64,000 nucleotides of DNA from HXMU1420-2 sp017643305 (GTDB lineage Bacteria > Pseudomonadota > Alphaproteobacteria > Rhodobacterales > Rhodobacteraceae): NCBI GenBank assembly GCA_965217135.1, contig OZ244249.1, positions 2,604,001 through 2,668,000 of the forward strand, read 5' to 3'. A program made the position numbers and the translations under genes. Positions within the stretch are counted from its first letter, which is position 1. The number at the start of each line of letters is the position of its first letter. Below, piece by piece: positions 1-8,256 of the stretch. The notes below the pieces were generated by a model. That model was not told where the DNA came from and ran no database searches. It saw nothing but the letters and a program-made list of their open reading frames with translations.

Positions 1-233
1 CAGGCTCGCACCTTGCGCCCGAAGCTGCGACCACTCTCAATGCGCGAGATGGCCGGCAGCAGCCCAGGCGGCAACCCTTCGGCGGCACCGATTCGCGTGG
101 CCATCGCCTCGCAATCTGGCGCAACCCCGGCGCCAGCGGGGACCGCGCCAAACAAGGCCAAGACTAGGGTGGACGCGTGGAGCACGGGCCGCGCCCTATC
201 TGTAAGATGTAAAATTCGAGACAAATACGTCAT
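1..233 (-). CDS. lytic transglycosylase, N-terminal part (cut by window edge)
   Basis: The minus strand reads without a stop from about 233 to the window edge. The product begins with a hydrophobic signal-peptide-like stretch (LVLALFGAVPAGAG), then a Cys and the segment GLPPGLLPAISRIESGR. IESGR is typical of the SLT fold, where the Glu is catalytic. By position beside flagellar genes it could be a flagellar peptidoglycan hydrolase of the SltF type that opens the wall for the rod; this is inference. Start is uncertain: ATG at 233 gives a basic n-region, but the upstream sigma-54 site would then leave no leader, so GTG at 185 is also possible. Only the first 60-75 codons are visible. Confidence 0.55.
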   Translation of the reverse strand, partial: MTYLSRILHLTDRARPVLHASTLVLALFGAVPAGAGVAPDCEAMATRIGAAEGLPPGLLPAISRIESGRSFGRKVRA

Positions 234-243
234 ACTCAAGCTT

Positions 244-259
244 TGCAAGAAGCACGCCA
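244..259 (-). promoter_or_regulatory. sigma-54 -24/-12 promoter for the lytic transglycosylase
   Basis: On the minus strand the sequence is TGGCGTGCTTCTTGCA. It has GG and GC separated by ten bases, matching TGGCACG-N4-TTGC at most positions. It points at the partial transglycosylase gene. Confidence 0.6.
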
Positions 260-350
260 GCCCGCCCGCAGTGCCAATAGTTTGACGCCAGGCCAATCCC
301 GGCTCACTTTTTGAAAGAACGGCCTGTAAGATCAAGCTATAGGAACGGAG

Positions 351-920
351 TTGACGGTGCTCAAAAAGCTAGGAAATGGCCTGCTATATGTCGGGCCGGG
401 GGCGGTGATACTTGGCGCCTTCGCAGCTGGCCATTTGTCGATCGCTCCAGAAAGCGACAGGTTGCAAAGCTATCGCATCGAGAACGGGCTGATCCCGCCG
501 CCCGAAGCCGAACCCGATCAGGAAGAACTGTCCCCGGCCGAGGCCGAAGGCGACGGTGTCGAGCGCGATGAGGAAGGTCGGATCGTTCCCCCCGTCTGGC
601 GCTACTTCAGCTTCACCATGCCCTTCTCAGCAAATTTGGGAACGACCGACCGCCTATACAGCCTCGAGGTATCGCTCTCAGTCTTTGGCAATCCCTTCGC
701 GGGAGATGTGGTCATGCTGCGCTTACCCGAGATCGAGGCACAGCTACGCCCGGTGGTGCTGACTCAAATGCAAGGTATGACTGAAGACGAGGTGCGCGAC
801 CCCGCTAGCCGTGATGCCCTGGCCAACCGCATCCGCGACGCACTGAACGCAGCGTTAATCGACATGGACGAGAAAATCGAGATCAAAGCGGCGATGATCA
901 CCTCGGTGCTTTTAACATAA
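351..920 (+). CDS. FliL-like flagellar basal-body protein
   Basis: 189 aa, starting at TTG after an AGGAACGGAG ribosome-binding site. A single membrane segment (about residues 10-28) is followed by an acidic Pro/Glu-rich linker (about 45-78). The C-terminal domain has the FliL pattern: YSLEVSLSVF strand, an LRLPEIEAQLRPVVL helix, a region resembling the 'PEGKEALKEEI' segment (here DPASRDALANRIRDAL), and a final hydrophobic strand. FliL proteins surround the stator and support torque. It is a second, divergent copy beside the canonical FliL at 17.4-18.0 kb, and it is divergent from the partial transglycosylase gene. I see no convincing sigma-54 site in front of it. Confidence 0.6.
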   Translation: MTVLKKLGNGLLYVGPGAVILGAFAAGHLSIAPESDRLQSYRIENGLIPPPEAEPDQEELSPAEAEGDGVERDEEGRIVPPVWRYFSFTMPFSANLGTTDRLYSLEVSLSVFGNPFAGDVVMLRLPEIEAQLRPVVLTQMQGMTEDEVRDPASRDALANRIRDALNAALIDMDEKIEIKAAMITSVLLT

Positions 921-927
921 ACCCAGA

Positions 928-943
928 TGGCACGGATTTTGCT
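928..943 (+). promoter_or_regulatory. sigma-54 promoter, perfect consensus
   Basis: TGGCACG, four bases, then TTGCT: an exact match to the -24/-12 consensus. The expected start of transcription is near 954, 22 bases before the ATG at 976. It overlaps the end of the FliL-like gene by position only (that gene stops at 920). Confidence 0.75.
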
Positions 944-975
944 GAAGACATGTTGGAATTTGCAGAGGAAGCGCC

Positions 976-1137
976 ATGACAGTGATGCCCAAACCGACCG
1001 AACCGTTAGAGCTCGTCCTGCCCGACCTCGTGCATGTCGCGGTTGAGATCGGCCTTTTCGACGACGCGGAGCATGAAGACGACCACCGCGTTGTCCCGCT
1101 GATCCACTACCTGCATGAGCTTACCCCCCAAACCTAA
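976..1137 (+). CDS. 53-aa protein behind a sigma-54 promoter
   Basis: Short acidic ORF, unrecognised. It has a good ribosome-binding site (AGAGGAAG, 964-970) and sits 22 bases after the predicted start of a perfect sigma-54 promoter, which is why I call it. The product is rich in Asp, Glu and His with no membrane segment (…EIGLFDDAEHEDDHRVV…). Its placement suggests a flagellar accessory or regulatory microprotein. It could also be the 5' end of a longer gene destroyed by the IS fragments that begin about 170 bases downstream. The gap 1138-1300 holds an A-rich/T-rich imperfect hairpin near 1190-1220 that may be its terminator. Confidence 0.5.
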   Translation: MTVMPKPTEPLELVLPDLVHVAVEIGLFDDAEHEDDHRVVPLIHYLHELTPQT

Positions 1138-1312
1138 AAACGCCACTGAGCCCTACCGCCGGCCGCTCCATCAAAATGAAGAGATAAAGAAAAAAGGCCC
1201 CAGAACCTTTGTCTTTTTCTAGTCTTGCGCCGGTGACCTGCCATGACATTTTTCCTCCAACGTCGATTAGAGACCGAATCAACTTAAGGACGGAGAGTGA
1301 CGTGAACGAGAT

Positions 1313-1552
1313 TCACAGAAGAGCAGTTCATGGGCACCCTCAGCAAGAACGTGGCAGGCGGAAAGTGCGCTGACCTATGTCGCAAGCGCGGCATCTCTCA
1401 ACGCATTTTCAAGCCAAGTGCGGCAGCATGACGATCTAAGAAGTCACGCGGCTGAAGGCCCTCAAGGATGAGAATGCGAAGCTCAATAAGCTGCTGGCCC
1501 AGCAGATGCTGGACCTGGCGACGAGGACGGAACTGGTTTCAAAAAAGTAATA
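1313..1552 (+). pseudogene. IS3-family OrfA remnant
   Basis: In pieces of different frames the sequence encodes the hallmark of IS3-family OrfA: CADLCRKRGIS (HTH), then a leucine-zipper part VTRLKALKDENAKLNKLLAQQMLDL. Stops and frameshifts interrupt it, and no OrfB follows. The stretch 1553-1812 that follows shows nothing codable. Confidence 0.65.
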
Positions 1553-1812
1553 AAAGGTCAGCATTGTCTTTGAAACAAGACTCACAGCCAGTAAACTAAG
1601 AGTGCAATGAATGCGATAGCTGACGGGACAACTTTTCGGCAGTGGCGATTGGCAAAACATCGCCAAGCCTTCGGTCTACCGAAAATTATCTCGATCCGGC
1701 AGAGCCGTTTGCACCGACGCTTGTCGTGCTTCACTGATTTCTTATTTATTGCCGTCTAGTGATTCAGGCACGCATTCCTTTATCTTTCCAAGCTTCTCGA
1801 AACAAATTGGTG

Positions 1813-2270
1813 TCATTCCCACGATCGCCCAGCTGCCAGTCCACCTTGGGCAAACTGCGCTTCAATGCAACGTAACCAATGTATTCCGTTGACCTTTGCT
1901 AAGGTCACGAACAGGTCCAGCAGGCGCCCATGGCTGTCGTAGATAGTATGAGGCATGGAGTTCATGCCGCCCTTAGTCGCGCCAATCAAGCGCCTAGGCT
2001 CCCCTTTTTGACGCCCAGCCTGGTCGCTGTGCATTGTGCCTTCAGGCACGTGGCGTCGATAGTGACAATTTGCTTTTTGCCGTGACCTGAAGCCAGATCT
2101 GCAATCATCCGCGTGAATACACTCCGGCAGCTCCACCGCTTCCAACGGTTGTACAGCGTCTTACACGACCCATGTTCGGCGAGCGCGTCAGGCCATCACG
2201 AGCCGTTGCGATTGATGAAAATAATCTCACTCAACACATGCAGATCAAAAGAGTGGAGCGCGCCGAGTGA
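1813..2270 (-). pseudogene. IS5-family transposase remnant
   Basis: The minus strand contains the degraded signature GATKGGMNSMPHTIYDSHGRLLDL, the GxTKGGxNTKLHAVxDxxGRPL region near the first catalytic Asp of IS5 (IS427-like) transposases. Upstream (2130-2270) is a broken form of the N-terminal segment that normally reads CRSGxPWRDLP…YNRFxRW. Multiple frameshifts; no intact reading frame. Confidence 0.6.
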
Positions 2271-2275
2271 CTTGG

Positions 2276-3139
2276 GAAACAAGGCCTAAGACGCTCCATC
2301 TGCGCACACGTTAGCCAGAAAAGCCCAGCCATGTTCACCGCTCGTTTGTCAGACAATGAACCGCCCCGTCACCCACAAATAAATCGGTCCTAACCGCAAA
2401 GCAATTATTCCTATTATAAGAAATCCAGATAAAGTCCCAATTGAGGAAAACTCGAGGCAGCGAACAATAGAAGTTTGACAGTTATTTTGCGATCTTTACG
2501 GCAATGTCTCAATCACTCCACGCGCGAGGGAAAGCGCGAGAAGTCGTAAATTGCACTGGTAATGCATAGGAAATTTAGGGTGATAACCTGCTTGACGTTG
2601 AGATACTTGCCAGGCCGCCATGACACGCGACAAGTCAGCCTATACTTATAACGAATACTTTTGCATCGAGCCATTACAAAGCATTGGACTTGTTTGCCTC
2701 TTGTTTCGATAGATAATCAAACCTTGTCTGAAACATTTACAGATCGACATCTTACGTCAGTGTTTCGAGCACCAAATAAAGCCGCAAGCTAGATGATAAT
2801 CTAGTCAGAACTCGATTATACTAAACTCAAAGACAATCTCAGTGCAAGTTTAGCTGTCAATCATGATGAATAATTTTGCCACCATAAGAATAAAATAACC
2901 TTTTATCAAATTAATGTTTTCCAAATAATTACATGTGCCATACGCTATAAAGCTGATATGAAGTTGTACCAATTAATTGGGTTTGAAGTACAGCCACTAA
3001 ATTTAACTCTATCCAGCATCTAAATTTATGAAATAATAAAATCACATCACAGATCAATTACATTATCGGCACTCAAATAGATAAGTCACGGGATTTACCC
3101 AGTAAAAATATCATTGCATGCTTATAATTTAATGAACGA
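2276..3139. other. AT-rich intergenic stretch, no gene seen
   Basis: About 860 bases, markedly more AT-rich than the flagellar genes. I find no plausible reading frame with a ribosome-binding site, and no RNA gene. It borders the equally AT-rich cyclase gene, so both probably arrived together. Confidence 0.5.
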
Positions 3140-4063
3140 TCATTCATTGTCATTTGGACTAAAGTCTTTTTTGTATTTTATCAATTTCAATAATGTTTGC
3201 GATACTATTTCATCTACAATAGTTTGAGTGAGTGCAACCAACTGTGGCGGTCTAACATTAAAGGTATCAGACCATAGCGTGGTTCCATCGTTGCGGGTTA
3301 GATTACCACTTATTTGAATGAACTCACTAACAATTCTACCTCTAAGCTTCAATACATAGTCTCTTGGACCTTCATAGTCAGTTTTAACTACTTTCAGCCA
3401 ATCTTTCGAAACTAAACCTTGGTACGCCTGCTCCAAGACCTCTTCAAAGTGGTCTGCATGATTTGCCAGCTCTGTAGAGATATCAAAAGTTTTCATTGCC
3501 AAACGGGAAAAGCTAACTTTATCATCAGAAATCATTGAGCCCGATGTATGGTTGATTTCTGCGGTTGACCAGACTCCTATTGGCGCTGAAATGTTCTTGA
3601 GGGTGATGTCCCCTTGATCCAAAAAAATATTTTTTTGCTCTGAATCCAAACTTAAAAAAACTGAATTGGAAATTGTTATAGCATTTACACCAGAAATCGA
3701 TTCAAGTCGAGAGGCGATGTTTACTGTGTCACCATATAAATCAGCGCCGTCGCTTTGTACATCTCCCATATGAATGCCATATCTCAATTTTAGTTTTTCT
3801 TGGGCAAGTCGCAATTTTAAGGTTTTCGCAAAGCTAATAGCATTGAAGCACGATGGAAAACTTAGCATCCAACCATCACCCATTGCTTTAATTGCTTTAC
3901 CATTATTGTTGTTGAGCACAGGGTTAAGATGGTGTGTTACGAAGTCCTTAATTAGAAGCAGAGTTTTATCCTCATTTGCACTCATTAGCTTCGAGTACCC
4001 GACTATATCGATAAATACTACGACAGACAAAGATCGTCTCATGCCTAAATTCTCAGAGGACAT
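3140..4063 (-). CDS. class III adenylate/guanylate cyclase with partial TolB-like tail
   Basis: 307 aa, preceded by AGGAAAT at suitable spacing. Residues 10-180 form a class III nucleotide cyclase domain: the first metal Asp is in VVFIDIVGYSKLM and the second in KAMGDGWMLSFPS, followed by LRYGIHMGDV and LYGDTVNIASRLE. Residues about 225-300 (LKLRGRIVSEFIQISGNLTR … TLWSDTF) resemble the output segment found after the cyclase in 'cyclase-TolB/TPR' proteins. The TPR part usual in that group is missing. No transmembrane helix. Codon use is AT-rich and unlike the flagellar neighbours, which indicates acquisition. It stands alone, with IS1380 debris upstream. Confidence 0.8.
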   Translation of the reverse strand: MSSENLGMRRSLSVVVFIDIVGYSKLMSANEDKTLLLIKDFVTHHLNPVLNNNNGKAIKAMGDGWMLSFPSCFNAISFAKTLKLRLAQEKLKLRYGIHMGDVQSDGADLYGDTVNIASRLESISGVNAITISNSVFLSLDSEQKNIFLDQGDITLKNISAPIGVWSTAEINHTSGSMISDDKVSFSRLAMKTFDISTELANHADHFEEVLEQAYQGLVSKDWLKVVKTDYEGPRDYVLKLRGRIVSEFIQISGNLTRNDGTTLWSDTFNVRPPQLVALTQTIVDEIVSQTLLKLIKYKKDFSPNDNE

Positions 4064-4199
4064 ACACTTAAATTTCCTGATCTACTTGCTCCGACATTCC
4101 CCAATTTGAACGCCGATTGATGCGAAGATCGCCTGAATCGGGCCGCTGGACAAGTGCTTTTTGCTCCGTGAGGTGTCTTCGGTCGGGCAGGCAACGCAG

Positions 4200-4790
4200 A
4201 CTGTACGGATTTGGCCAAGAAACTGTCTCGTTTTGACTCGGCGGTGGTGTTTTTCAGCGCGGCGGACGGACCTTTCCTACCGCTTTTGTTCAGTTTCGAT
4301 GTGGATCGCGCTCATATGTGTGACAGCGGCGCTCGCAATAGTTGGATGGCGACGAGGATGGCCCGCATCATCGGACCGGTAACGGTTACCTCAGCCAGTT
4401 GGAAGGTGATGGCGCGAGTGTGACGGATATCGCGGTCACCTATCCTGACCAGTTTCAGTGTCAGGCTGATGATGTACTGATCCGCCGTGGCTTCGGGTAT
4501 TTCGATGCAGCTCAGCAAGGCGGCCAGATTGTACGCCAGCGCGTGGAATTGCAGCCACACCTCAATTTCGTGGAACTTCCGGCATGCCGGTCGCATGTAG
4601 CGCAAGGTGTATTTGACTTACATGATGTGCTGCTTGGCGATGCCGCGCTGGTTGTAGAACCGCACCACCCAGCCCGGGTTTGTGCGCACGTTGGTGACTA
4701 TGAAGCCGGCACGCGGGAACAACTCGCCCGGATCCCATTCAATTTTCGCGACCACCCGGCGCGGGCGCCTTTTCTTTTGTGATTATTAAT
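4200..4790 (-). pseudogene. IS1380-family transposase C-terminal remnant
   Basis: The minus strand encodes WDPGELFPRAGFIVTNV, FYNQRGIAKQ, an in-frame stop, then RKFHEIEVWLQFHALAYNL and AITFQLAEVTV. This is the order found at the C-terminus of IS1380 transposases (FIVTN…YNQRGxxEQ…LQLxALAYNLxN…FQLAEVAVP). The catalytic N-terminal half is absent. The remnant abuts the flagellin fossil at 4795. Confidence 0.7.
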
Positions 4791-4794
4791 CACT

Positions 4795-4861
4795 TTAGCC
4801 CTGCAGGCGCTTCAATACGCCCTGCTTCGATACTTTGGCCTGGAAGCATAGCGGTAGAAGC
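4795..4861 (-). pseudogene. fossil of a second flagellin 3' end
   Basis: The minus strand reads QAKVSKQGVLKRLQG and a stop, clearly homologous to the last residues of the flagellin at 6353-7888 (QANASKQGVLQLLQG). The bases just downstream (4768-4784, CCTTTTCTTTTGTG) also match the terminator side of that flagellin (6327-6340). The rest of the duplicate is lost; the IS1380 remnant begins immediately beyond. It shows that a second flagellin copy once existed here and that the methyltransferase gene lay between two flagellin genes or was moved together with a flagellin 3' end. Confidence 0.65.
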
Positions 4862-4882
4862 TTCCGGACATTGAAAGAAACC

Positions 4883-6223
4883 CTAGAAGATAATTTTACA
4901 TACCATTTGCTTTGTAAACAAAGAGATAGCCAGAACATCATAACTAAGCCCATGCGCTAAACAGAACTCGTTGAGCGCGCGAAATTCATCTTGCTCCCAA
5001 TCTGAGTTGACAATGAATTCATCAAAAATCAGGATAGTTTCAGCATCAATAACTGGCAATGCATGTGTCAAAGCACAAAGCGTGCTTGAGTATAAATCAG
5101 CATCAAAATTCATGACCCCAGCGGTAGGTCGTGTGACAGAAAAGAATTTTGGAAGCGTTTCAATAAATTCACCAACCACAAACTCTCCACCATCGATTTC
5201 TGGCACACGACCAAAGCTTGAATAAGCTCCAGCTGGCACAGTACGCCATGCTTCTGGAAGGCCAGAAAATGTGTCGAATCCGTATCCCGTCTTATGGGTA
5301 CGCATCAAATAGCGAAAACTATCACCCATCCAAACGCCAAACTCATACAGCGCACGACCTGATTTCGAGCATTCTACTGCACTATCAAAAACAGTCCAAC
5401 GATTGAAATGAATCTCTGGCAATTTTGGAAGCGATAGGACCCAATCTATTGAACGCAAAAGAGGGTCATCAGATAATCCTGCACTTCTCAGCATATCGAT
5501 GTGTGAGGTATCACCAGAAAAGGCACGCAAGCCTGCTAATGCAATAACCCCCTTTTGAAACCCAGGCGTCTTCTGCAAACAGGCTTCAAGAATTTCTTGC
5601 GCCTGTTGAAGGTCGGTGGCTGTCGATTGGAGGTTCCAATGGGGAATATGGTCATTAGGGTCTAGTTGTATTGCCTTAAGAAGATTCTTGCGCGCTCCTT
5701 GTAGGTCAGCTCTGTCATTCAAAAGTGTTCCATAGGTGTTGTAAGCAATTGCAAAATGCGGTCGTAAAGAAATAGCTTTACGTACATGCTCCTCGGCCTC
5801 GTCTAGCAAACCAAGTTCTTTTAGAGCAATGCTTAAATTGTTATGAACATTTGGTAGATAAGCGGCCTTTCTTAACTTCTCACCCAAAACAGGGTTGCAG
5901 TCAATGAGTGCAGAATAATAAAAAACGGCTTCTTCATTTTGTTTGAGAATTGCAGCACTTTCGCCAATAATATTAAGTAGAAATATTGAATTTGGAGCCT
6001 CATTCAGCAAGCTTTTCGCAAGCATCACAACCATCGGATACCGACTCTTCTCGAACATCTCAGTTAAGAGATCAATTGCTGACTGGGGAATTAATCCACA
6101 CTCTGCGATCTTATCAAAGCTCTTATCTTTCAATTGAGCAGTGGGAGTAACTGCTAAGGACACAGAGGATGCAGCCATCGTAGCTGACAAATCTGACGTA
6201 TGTGTATGTTGAAATTGTTGCAT
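4883..6223 (-). CDS. TPR-domain SAM-dependent methyltransferase (TylF-like) next to flagellin
   Basis: 446 aa from the ATG at 6223, which has ATAGGAGA seven bases upstream; the longer TTG start at 6241 would swallow that site. Residues ~60-225 form TPR-like helical repeats (NVHNNLSIALKELGLLDEAE, AYNTYGTLLNDRADLQGAR). Residues ~275-446 form a class I SAM-methyltransferase of the TylF/macrocin type: EFGVWMGDS (glycine loop), GFDTFSGLPE, MNFDADLYSS, and an acidic IFDEF strand. It lies 130 bases downstream of the flagellin stop, beyond the flagellin terminator, in the same direction. In Caulobacter, FlmG uses TPRs to recognise flagellin and a glycosyltransferase domain to modify it; this protein has the same layout with a methyltransferase instead. 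A role in methylating flagellin or its glycan is inference. Codon use is AT-richer than the fli genes. Confidence 0.75.
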   Translation of the reverse strand: MQQFQHTHTSDLSATMAASSVSLAVTPTAQLKDKSFDKIAECGLIPQSAIDLLTEMFEKSRYPMVVMLAKSLLNEAPNSIFLLNIIGESAAILKQNEEAVFYYSALIDCNPVLGEKLRKAAYLPNVHNNLSIALKELGLLDEAEEHVRKAISLRPHFAIAYNTYGTLLNDRADLQGARKNLLKAIQLDPNDHIPHWNLQSTATDLQQAQEILEACLQKTPGFQKGVIALAGLRAFSGDTSHIDMLRSAGLSDDPLLRSIDWVLSLPKLPEIHFNRWTVFDSAVECSKSGRALYEFGVWMGDSFRYLMRTHKTGYGFDTFSGLPEAWRTVPAGAYSSFGRVPEIDGGEFVVGEFIETLPKFFSVTRPTAGVMNFDADLYSSTLCALTHALPVIDAETILIFDEFIVNSDWEQDEFRALNEFCLAHGLSYDVLAISLFTKQMVCKIIF

Positions 6224-6302
6224 AGCAGTGTCTCCTATCAATTAACTAAACGACCAAAACCTTTCTTTATTTAATAAATTCAGATACTTATTTTTGAAAA
6301 AT

Positions 6303-6330
6303 TAAAAAGACCCCCAGAATGGGGGCCTTT
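6303..6330 (-). terminator. intrinsic terminator after flagellin
   Basis: CCCCC-AGAAT-GGGGG hairpin (6311-6325), followed on the minus strand by a T-rich run (6308-6303). It ends the flagellin transcript 22 bases after the stop and separates it from the methyltransferase gene. Confidence 0.8.
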
Positions 6331-6352
6331 TCTTTTGTGCTTAAGTGTAGCC

Positions 6353-7888
6353 TTAGCCCTGGAGCAGCTGCAGGACACCTTGCTTCGATGCATTGGCCTG
6401 AGCCAGCATCGCCGTCGCCGCCTGCTGCAGGATTTGAGCTTTAGCGAGATTAGTGGATTCAGCTGCAAAGTCAGCATCCTCAATACGAGCTCGCGAAGAC
6501 TCGGTATTACCCACAATATTTGTTAGATTGGAAACAGTGCTATCCAACCGATTGGAAATCGCACCCAAGGATGAGCGAGCATCTGAAATAAATTGGATTG
6601 CCGAGTCAAGAACATCAATTGCAGCCGCAGCCCCTGCTCGCGTCGCAACAGACACCGTCGAAACTTTAGACAGACTAGAGGCGACGCCTGCAGATGCGAA
6701 GAACCCAGTCGCATCGTCTGTACCATCAGCATCACCACTATCACCGCTGACAGTGAATGACTCTGTTGAATAGAAACGCGCTACACCACCAACATCAATC
6801 GAGTCCGTTGCCGCGGCTGACGTAAGTGTACCAGCTGAAGAGAAAGCCGTGGCGTCATATGTTGTTGCGTAGCTTACAGCAATCGTTAGCGCGGCTGAGG
6901 CCGCACCAGTCGACGAAAAGTCGGTGATTTGAATGTTGTCGCCGTCTGCATCACGCAAAATGATAGCCGACTTATCCGTGCCATCGAACTCTGCAGTGAT
7001 CCCAGTAGTCCCAGAATTGGTATTAATCACGCTGACGAGCGTTGAGAGATCGGCATTGTCGGTTACTGTCGCACTGATTGACACGGCAGTTCCTGAACCT
7101 GCTTGTAGTGTGAACGAGGTCGTTGATCCAACCGGATTAGCAGAAAGTCCAGATAATTTTACAGCAGTTTGCGCTTTTGCATAAACTCCAGTGGAGGATG
7201 TCTTTGCATTCACGAGTGCAGCAAGATCTTTTGCACTTCCATCGGCGGATGTGGACACTGTACTAGAACCGGACTTACCAACAACCGTCAACGTGTCTGC
7301 GGCTATGGTATTTAGCGCGGCGGAAGCTGCTGAAGCACCTTCAGCCGAGAAAAATGCAACAGTATCCTTGTAATGTTGTCCGAAATCAGCAGTCTTCACG
7401 CTTTTCTGAGAAACGTTAATAGTTTCACCTTCAAAAGCTCCAATTTGGAAGGTTTTTCCGACAAACGACCCATCCAACACTTTTTGCCCTGCCCACGTGG
7501 TGGTGTCAGCAATCCGATCAATTTCAGCGCGAAGCTGAATGATCTCTGAGTTAAGCGCAGTCCGATCGCTTTGCGAGTTCGTATCGGTCGCTGCTTGTAT
7601 CGCTAATTCACGCATGCGCTGCAGCAGGTTCATTGTTTCGGATTGTGCGCCTTCGGCAGTATCGATAAGTGCCTGTGTGTCCATCGCATTACGGATAGCC
7701 TGGTTCATCCCACGCACCGCCGCCTCCATGCGAGAAGTGATAGCCATGCCCGCGGCATCGTCAGCAGACGAGTTAATCCGTAGACCCGTCGAAAGCCGCT
7801 CCATTGAAGTTTCCATGGACTTGTTGACGGCCGAAGCCGCCGCCGCAGCACCGAGGGCGCCGATGTTAGTGTTGATACTAAGAGCCAT
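6353..7888 (-). CDS. fliC: flagellin
   Basis: 511 aa filament subunit. The N-terminal D0/D1 region (1-170) begins MALSINTNIGALGA and contains RLSTGLRINSSADDAAGMAI. The C-terminal D1/D0 region (420-511) contains SRIED-like SSRARIEDADFAAESTNLAKAQILQQA and ends SKQGVLQLLQG. Between them lies a variable Ser/Thr/Ala-rich domain with a flagellin-IN motif (DLSTLVSVINTNSGTTGITAEF, about 275-300). The length and IN motif resemble gammaproteobacterial-type flagellins more than the short alphaproteobacterial ones, fitting a fla1-like system. It is transcribed from its own sigma-54 promoter with a leader of about 23 bases and an AAGGAGAG ribosome-binding site. The Ser/Thr richness would permit O-glycosylation, but no site can be named from sequence. 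Confidence 0.95.
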   Translation of the reverse strand: MALSINTNIGALGAAAAASAVNKSMETSMERLSTGLRINSSADDAAGMAITSRMEAAVRGMNQAIRNAMDTQALIDTAEGAQSETMNLLQRMRELAIQAATDTNSQSDRTALNSEIIQLRAEIDRIADTTTWAGQKVLDGSFVGKTFQIGAFEGETINVSQKSVKTADFGQHYKDTVAFFSAEGASAASAALNTIAADTLTVVGKSGSSTVSTSADGSAKDLAALVNAKTSSTGVYAKAQTAVKLSGLSANPVGSTTSFTLQAGSGTAVSISATVTDNADLSTLVSVINTNSGTTGITAEFDGTDKSAIILRDADGDNIQITDFSSTGAASAALTIAVSYATTYDATAFSSAGTLTSAAATDSIDVGGVARFYSTESFTVSGDSGDADGTDDATGFFASAGVASSLSKVSTVSVATRAGAAAAIDVLDSAIQFISDARSSLGAISNRLDSTVSNLTNIVGNTESSRARIEDADFAAESTNLAKAQILQQAATAMLAQANASKQGVLQLLQG

Positions 7889-7920
7889 TTCATCTCTCCT
7901 TGTCTAAATTCGAGCTATCC

Positions 7921-7936
7921 TGCGTCGCGATTGCCA
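7921..7936 (-). promoter_or_regulatory. sigma-54 promoter of flagellin
   Basis: Minus strand TGGCAATCGCGACGCA: GG and GC with ten bases between. The predicted start is near 7911, ahead of the AAGGAGAG and the ATG at 7888. The rest of the 7937-8256 intergenic gap shows no gene; it must also hold the rpoN promoter, which I could not define. Confidence 0.65.
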
Positions 7937-8256
7937 ATCAGTGGTCAGTAGGATCGTCCTGAATATCCCATAACTGGCATCTTCAACCCGAAACCCATAT
8001 CGAGGCGCTCAGTCTCTTAAACGACGCATTTCAGGATTGTTTAGTTGAGCGAAGGCGCGGTCTTGTGGGGTTTGGGCAGTTCGGGCGCAACGTAATTTTG
8101 ACGCTACCGCAGGTGCGTTGCCTTAGCGTTGGAATTCTCGAAACTTAACAAATGGTTAACGAGTCAATTTTTTGTCCAGCGGGTGTCAAATAAACAGCCT
8201 TTCAAAACAAGATAAAACCATCAAAATCAACGAGTAATCTCGTGAAGGTGATCAAG

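Noticed and set aside
13..285. Plus-strand 90-codon frame at the left edge
   Set aside because: Antisense to a lytic transglycosylase N-terminus with signal peptide and IESGR motif, and it runs through the sigma-54 site.
290..306. Possible plus-strand sigma-54 site ahead of the FliL-like gene
   Set aside because: GG is present but the -12 GC is missing at ten-base spacing (GA instead).
3774..4109. Plus-strand frame opposite the cyclase
   Set aside because: No ribosome site and no recognisable fold; the minus strand carries full cyclase motifs.
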